DNA from: an uncultured Clostridia bacterium
GTDB taxonomy: Bacteria > Bacillota > Clostridia > Oscillospirales > Ruminococcaceae
Direction: 5' to 3'
DNA length: 9,105 bases
Assembly: GCA_945947715.1 (NCBI GenBank)
Contig: CAMEYZ010000078.1
Span: forward strand, 1 to 9,105
How positions within the stretch are numbered: the stretch's first letter is position 1; each line of letters starts with the position of its first letter. The notes beneath the pieces are model-generated. The model did not search any database and was not told the origin of the DNA. It saw only the letters and a list, made by a program, of their open reading frames with translations. The translations under genes were made by a program, and so were the position numbers. Of the stretch, positions 5,792-9,105 are shown one piece after another.

Positions 5792-5805
5792 TACATCTTT
5801 TCCGA
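5776..5805. promoter_or_regulatory. 30-bp palindrome across the -35 box, candidate operator
   Basis: The half-site tcggaaaaaatgt (5776-5788) matches the reverse complement of acatcttttccga (5793-5805) at 12 of 13 positions across a 4-bp centre. The ttgaca box of the lipoprotein promoter lies in the middle, so a dimeric protein bound here would block RNA polymerase. The regulator is not in the window. No T run follows, so a terminator role is unlikely. Confidence 0.55.
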
Positions 5806-5841
5806 AAAGTTTAAAAAATAGATACATTTTGCGCAATTCGC

Positions 5842-5870
5842 TTGATATTATGCGAAAATTAGTGCATAAT
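5842..5870 (+). promoter_or_regulatory. Promoter of the decayed GLUG-protein gene
   Basis: A ttgata (5842-5847), a 17-bp spacer and cataat (5865-5870) match the vegetative consensus at 5/6 each. Transcription would start near 5877, leaving about 90 nt of leader. A small inverted repeat attatgc/gcataat (5847-5853 with 5864-5870) overlaps the spacer and -10 box. The promoter is intact although the gene is not. Confidence 0.5.
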
Positions 5871-5965
5871 TACTTATAAGACATTTTTTTACTGAAAAAA
5901 TGACATAATTTACATAGAGAAAAAATCAGCCGCTAAGGCGGTAATGTGTATGAGGGTGGAAAAAT

Positions 5966-6327
5966 ATGTCAGTATCAAAAACGCGGCGTGTGCCTGTGAT
6001 GATAGCGGTCATGGTCGTAACAGCGGCGCTTCTGCTGGTCATCTCGGCGTTAACGGTCAAGGCGGAGGACTCGTGGATAAGCGAGGCTTCTGCGTCATTG
6101 TCGGGTGATGGCAATGCAAGCAGCTATCCGTTCTCGGGAACATTTGACGGCGGCGGTCATACTATTAAAAATATCACTATATATGATTCCGCGGCAAAGC
6201 GCAGTCAGGGCTTGTTCGGATATTCTGACGGCACAATATGGTCACAGATGGAACACTCGACAAAAACGGTAAATTTACCTTTGAGGTAGAGGACGGAGAA
6301 AATTATACACTTGTCATTGATGCCTGA
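5966..6327 (+). pseudogene. Collapsed GLUG-type surface protein: signal peptide, one repeat unit and an out-of-frame C-terminal tail
   Basis: The start at ATG 5966 has a good ribosome binding site (gagggtgg, about six bases away). It encodes a basic N-terminus, a long hydrophobic core (residues about 11-30) and an A-x-A-like cleavage region (VKAED), a normal signal peptide. Residues about 55-90 contain PFSGTFDGGGHTIKNITI and QGLFGYS, the signature of GLUG-type beta repeats found in large secreted or adhesive proteins of gut Firmicutes. Normally hundreds of residues surround such a unit. The frame then fails near 6238, and a different frame carries VTDGTLDKNGKFTFEVEDGE to a stop at 6327, which reads like the authentic C-terminus of a secreted multidomain protein. 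A stop at 6226-6228 precedes this tail in its own frame. A large internal deletion that joined two frames explains the pattern. The promoter and terminator survive. Confidence 0.7.
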
Positions 6328-6335
6328 TTATAAAT

Positions 6336-6374
6336 AAGGACAGCCGTACTGCGATGCAGTGCGGCTGTTCTTTT
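6336..6374 (+). terminator. Strong intrinsic terminator after the GLUG-protein tail
   Basis: The arm acagccgtactgc (6340-6352) pairs with gcagtgcggctgt (6356-6368) with one G-U pair and a gat loop; flanking aagg/ttctt extends it, and tctttt follows. It lies just after the stop at 6327, which supports that tail as a true gene end. The minus-strand fragment ending at 6392 converges on it. Confidence 0.8.
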
Positions 6375-6391
6375 ACTTATGTGGGGTACAG

Positions 6392-6553
6392 TCAGATTTC
6401 AATATCAAAAACATATTCGCAGACAGCAGCTGCAGAGGTTAGCTCGCATATCAAACTGTCGCCAAATGTGGGAGGGTGTTCAAGGTAGATATCCGCAGCT
6501 TTGAAAAGAGGATATACCTCGACTTCAAATTTCTTTGGGAAACCATACCGCTC
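6392..6553 (-). pseudogene. C-terminal fragment of an unidentified protein on the minus strand
   Basis: Reading leftwards from about 6553 the minus strand is open for 53 codons: ERYGFPKKFEVEVYPLFKAA, then DIYLEHPPTFGDSLICELTS, then AAAVCEYVFDIEI and a TGA at 6392-6394. The composition and hydrophobic periodicity are protein-like, and the YGFPKKFEVEV start recalls edge strands of discoidin-like sugar-binding domains, but I do not recognise the family. It ends just before the terminator at 6336-6374, as a genuine gene end would. No start codon or 5' part is present: to the right, the same frame runs into the galactanase fragment encoded on the other strand. The opposite-strand translation of this stretch gives an unconvincing leader to the galactanase frame, which is why I assign coding to the minus strand. 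Confidence 0.45.
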
Positions 6554-6932
6554 ACCAACCCCGAAAAAACTGAAAATTACGAGCAGTATGCGAAGATACT
6601 TGCAAATTATAATGTGGACTATGACGTGTTCGCGAGCTCATACTATTCCTACTGGCACGGTACTCTCGATATTCTTACGGACATACTCAAAAAGATTTCG
6701 GATGAGTACGATAAGTATGTTATAGTTGCTGAGATGTCCTATGGATATACTGCCGAGGACGGTGATGATTTCTCCAATACCATCGGAGAAGGCAGCACCA
6801 TTGACAAGCGATATCAGTTTACCGTCCAGGGACAGGCGGACGGTATCAGCGATGTTATACGTGCAGTCTATGCTGTGGGCGAAAAGGGCATAGGCGTGTG
6901 CTACTGGGAGCCTGCATGGATACCCGTCCCGG
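6554..6932 (+). pseudogene. Internal fragment of a GH53 endo-beta-1,4-galactanase
   Basis: About 126 codons starting near TNPEK match the second half of GH53 arabinogalactan endo-1,4-beta-galactosidases. Visible are NYEQYAKILANYNVDYDVFA, then YYSYWHGTLD, then VIVAEMSYGYTAEDGDDFSN with the nucleophile Glu (codon 6731-6733), GEGSTIDKRYQFTVQGQAD, and GIGVCYWEPAWIPV. GH53 enzymes cleave beta-1,4-galactan side chains of pectin and run about 330-400 residues. The N-terminal half with the signal peptide and the Asn-Glu acid/base is missing, as is everything after the last barrel strand. The open frame around it begins at GTG 6476 and ends at 7003, but both flanks are antisense to minus-strand fragments rather than galactanase. 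There is no internal stop or frameshift, so the fragment is recent or an assembly product. It is non-functional as it stands. Confidence 0.75.
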
Positions 6933-7175
6933 GAGAAGGCTATTGTAATTCTCAGCATTTTCATCAGAAAGATAAGGCTTGTAAGCCTCAAGCTGCTCTG
7001 TGAGCTGGCTTTCGGTATCACGTATCTCATCGACTATTTCCAGCATGGAATCAAAATCCGTAGCGATTATGTGAGAGAGTGCAAGCTCATGTATTTTCTG
7101 AGCTGTGACCTCCATTTCGCCCAGCTTTGAGATGCTTATCATATAATGATATTTGTGAGCTATATTAAGAGACCG
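6933..7175 (-). pseudogene. Fragment of a methyl-accepting chemotaxis receptor sensor domain
   Basis: About 80 minus-strand codons read SLNIAHKYHYMISISKLGEM, EVTAQKIHELALSHIIATDF, DSMLEIVDEIRDTESQLTEQ, then LEAYKPYLSDENAENYNSLL. This is an amphipathic, all-helical stretch like the periplasm-facing four-helix-bundle ligand domain of Clostridia chemotaxis receptors, where ALSHI(V/I)ATDFD followed by a long heptad helix and a short YxxxLSDE turn is typical. The transmembrane helices, HAMP and methylation/signalling domains are missing. To the right the frame runs into the terminator of the EAL gene; to the left it becomes antisense to the GH53 fragment around 6932, where cccggga sits at the join. 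The frame has no internal stop. Start and end are approximate. Confidence 0.55.
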
Positions 7176-7217
7176 GGGCGGATATATCATTATTTCAGTG
7201 AGCGTCGGATACCCAAA

Positions 7218-7255
7218 AAACAAAATGACCGCTATGTGTTGGTACATAGCGGTCA
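7218..7255 (-). terminator. Intrinsic terminator of the EAL-protein gene
   Basis: A perfect 12-bp stem, tgaccgctatgt (7226-7237) with acatagcggtca (7244-7255), has a 6-nt loop and is followed on the minus strand by attttgttttttgg. It starts five bases after the stop codon at 7261. Confidence 0.85.
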
Positions 7256-7260
7256 GTTCA

Positions 7261-9105
7261 TCATTCATAAACAGCATCGTTTCTCATGCCGAGGAAATAC
7301 TCCTTTGCGGTATTTCCGTTGACAGGTCTTGCAAAGCGGAAGCCCTGTATATAGGAGGCTCCGATAGTCTCCACTATCTTTTCCTGCCTTTGAGTTTCCA
7401 CGCCCTCAGTCAGTATCTTCACGTTCTGCTTGATGAACGCCTGGGATATGAACATGAGGATAAAGTACGCCTTTTCCGACTTTTCGGCGCTGTAGATAAG
7501 AGACTTGTCAATTTTCAGATATTCAAAGGGCAGCTCTATCATATTGGAAAGGTTGGAGTAGCCCGTGCCGAAATCGTCCATGTAGAATTTTATTCCGATA
7601 GCTCCCAGCTCCTCCATCATCTGCTTGACGTGCATGAAATTGTCGATGATAACGCTCTCGGTTATTTCTATGCGAAGCTTTTCGGGCGGGATATTGTATT
7701 TCCGGACCGTCTGGATAACTCTTTCCACGATATCGCTCCGCATTATCTGGTGCACGGAGAAATTGACGGAAACGGCTTCAAAGTCCACATTATCCTTTAT
7801 AAGCTCTGAGATAAAGCGGCAGGATTTATCCAGCACTATATCTCCTAGACGGACTATCAGTCCCATTTCCTCTGCGATTGGAATAAATTCATCGGGATAG
7901 ATAGGACCTATCTCCGTTTTGTTCAGACGGATAAGAGCCTCTGCTGTGCGGAACCTTCCGCTGGAAACCTCATAGATAGGCTGATAGAATATCTCGAAGC
8001 TGTTCTCCTCGGAGTTAAGCTCTCGTTTGAGTATCTCGGTTATCTCTTTTTTGCGGCGGATATGTGCCAGTGCGGAATCGTCGCAGTAACAGATATTGGA
8101 CTCCTTATTTTTTCTTGCCCGCTGAGCGGAGTATTCCAGCAGCTCGATGAGCTGTTCAGCGTTATCTGCCTGCTGAGGGCAGTTCACCGCAGCGATGCTT
8201 ATATTATATCTGATGATAGTGTCGTCAAAGGAAAATTCCTCTGAAAGTATCCTGTCCATTTCGGTTATCATGCCGCTTATGTCCTCTGCGGACGTATTGT
8301 CGAATATGAAGATGAACTTATTATCGGAATAACGGAATCCGGGGACTCTCGGCATTACGTCCTCCACCTTTACAGCAGCTAGGGTGATAAGCTGGCGCTG
8401 CTTCTGTCTGCCGAAGGCCTCCTTGAGCTCCTGAGCATTATACACTTCCAGCAGGACGCAGCAGAATCGGGAGCCCTTCTGGAGCCGCTTGGTGACTGCC
8501 TCGACGAAGCTTCTGTTTCCGAAAAAGCCGGTATCGCTGTCGATGTCCACGATATCGGTGCCCAGAAACAGAAACATCAGAATAAGCGGACCAAGAGCGG
8601 CAGTGCCCGTAAGGAGAACATTGCTTTTGAAGAACTGAACGAGCATCACCATTCCCGAAAGAACGGGAAAGAAGGATATGAGAATCTTTACCCGGAAGGT
8701 AGATTTCCTGCCGTTTTTGAGTGCGGCAAAGACTATCAGTATGGCCATGTACATCATAACGGCATAGGTCAGCTTGCTGAGCCTTCCGCGGACATATCCG
8801 GTCTCGTCAAAGCTAAATAGCAGCTTTGTAAAGGGTGTAGTGAAGACCACTGCCAGCGATGCATACAGTGGAATAACTATTGCCCTGGTATATTTCTTTT
8901 TCCACTCGGAGTTGTCTCTTTCGATGATATTCAGAAAATATACCGAGAAGATAGCAAGAGTGATGAACAGAAACGCAAAATAAAGCATAGTGACCGTATA
9001 ATTCAGCCATACGGGCACTCTGCCGAAGTTGTTGATGAAAACAGCCGACAGTATATTACAGAAAGAACTCAGAGATATCGAAAAAGCGCAGGCTACGAAC
9101 ACTCT
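7261..9105 (-). CDS. Membrane cyclic-di-GMP phosphodiesterase: transmembrane region, degenerate GGDEF and complete EAL domain (N-terminus beyond window)
   Basis: At least 613 codons are present and the frame is open at the right edge, so the start is missing; the GTG near 9102 is only the first possible start inside the window. About six hydrophobic segments (9105 to about 8550) form a membrane sensor region. A GGDEF-like domain follows (about 8550-8060): SDTGFFGNRSF is recognisable, but the catalytic signature is replaced by YSDNKF, so cyclase activity should be lost. The EAL domain (about 8010-7270) keeps its key motifs: YQPIYE, AEALIRL (the EAL signature), VNFSVHQ, IEITES, MDDFGTGYSNL, LKIDKSLI, LTEGVET and QGFRFARP. 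The metal and substrate ligands look complete, so it should hydrolyse c-di-GMP to pGpG, reducing sessile behaviour. The degenerate GGDEF may bind GTP as a regulator, as known for similar proteins. Confidence 0.9.
   Translation of the reverse strand, partial: RVFVACAFSISLSSFCNILSAVFINNFGRVPVWLNYTVTMLYFAFLFITLAIFSVYFLNIIERDNSEWKKKYTRAIVIPLYASLAVVFTTPFTKLLFSFDETGYVRGRLSKLTYAVMMYMAILIVFAALKNGRKSTFRVKILISFFPVLSGMVMLVQFFKSNVLLTGTAALGPLILMFLFLGTDIVDIDSDTGFFGNRSFVEAVTKRLQKGSRFCCVLLEVYNAQELKEAFGRQKQRQLITLAAVKVEDVMPRVPGFRYSDNKFIFIFDNTSAEDISGMITEMDRILSEEFSFDDTIIRYNISIAAVNCPQQADNAEQLIELLEYSAQRARKNKESNICYCDDSALAHIRRKKEITEILKRELNSEENSFEIFYQPIYEVSSGRFRTAEALIRLNKTEIGPIYPDEFIPIAEEMGLIVRLGDIVLDKSCRFISELIKDNVDFEAVSVNFSVHQIMRSDIVERVIQTVRKYNIPPEKLRIEITESVIIDNFMHVKQMMEELGAIGIKFYMDDFGTGYSNLSNMIELPFEYLKIDKSLIYSAEKSEKAYFILMFISQAFIKQNVKILTEGVETQRQEKIVETIGASYIQGFRFARPVNGNTAKEYFLGMRNDAVYE

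Noticed and set aside
6476..7003. The 175-codon plus-strand frame as one real gene with a GTG start
   Set aside because: Only about 6554-6932 matches GH53. Both ends are antisense to minus-strand protein fragments, and no signal peptide or acid/base residue is present.
7198..7809. A 203-codon plus-strand frame opposite the EAL gene
   Set aside because: It is antisense to a strongly supported EAL domain whose conserved motifs are all on the minus strand. It starts inside the region before the EAL terminator and has no convincing ribosome binding site.

Overview
The window looks like chromosome from a fibrolytic Clostridia gut or rumen bacterium of the Ruminococcus type. This is inferred from gene content (a GH9 cellulase-like lipoprotein, a piece of a GH53 galactanase, a GLUG-type surface protein, a free-standing DRE-TIM aldolase and a membrane EAL protein), strong sigma-A-like promoters with AT-rich spacers, and GGAGG-type ribosome binding sites. 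No species can be fixed from the sequence alone.

Left part (1-1310) looks like the worn remains of an integrative element. Two hairpins, one with a perfect 20-bp stem, are followed by a promoter and a D12-class adenine methyltransferase gene that stops before its catalytic DPPY motif. Facing it, and ending 18 bp away, is the first 47 codons of a tyrosine-type integrase with its ribosome binding site intact. A broken mini-ORF and an inverted repeat lie upstream of the integrase start.

Middle part (1250-5870) is the well-preserved section. A minus-strand aldolase has its own promoter and terminator. A GH9 lipoprotein on the plus strand has a consensus promoter about 200 bp upstream. Its leader holds six tandem 7-mers that can fold on a downstream inverted copy, then an 11-codon upstream ORF whose stop overlaps the GH9 start. 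Next comes a small minus-strand lipoprotein convergent with GH9, sharing a bidirectional terminator with it. Its promoter has a 30-bp palindrome across the -35 box.

Right part (5960-7190) is a mosaic of gene pieces with sharp edges: a signal peptide plus one GLUG unit; an out-of-frame C-terminal tail; a terminator; a C-terminal fragment on the minus strand; about 126 codons from the middle of a GH53 galactanase; and about 80 codons of a chemotaxis-receptor sensor domain on the minus strand. Each piece is open in its own frame, so the joins are recent or artificial. The window closes with a minus-strand membrane protein carrying a degenerate GGDEF and an apparently complete EAL phosphodiesterase domain. 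Its N-terminus lies beyond the right edge.

Together the intact genes suggest plant-polysaccharide attack at the cell surface (GH9 lipoprotein) and cyclic-di-GMP turnover (EAL protein). I see no complete new multi-gene system. The most unusual items are the GH9 leader structure, the palindrome over the lipoprotein promoter, and the fragment mosaic, for which an assembly or amplification chimera must be excluded first.
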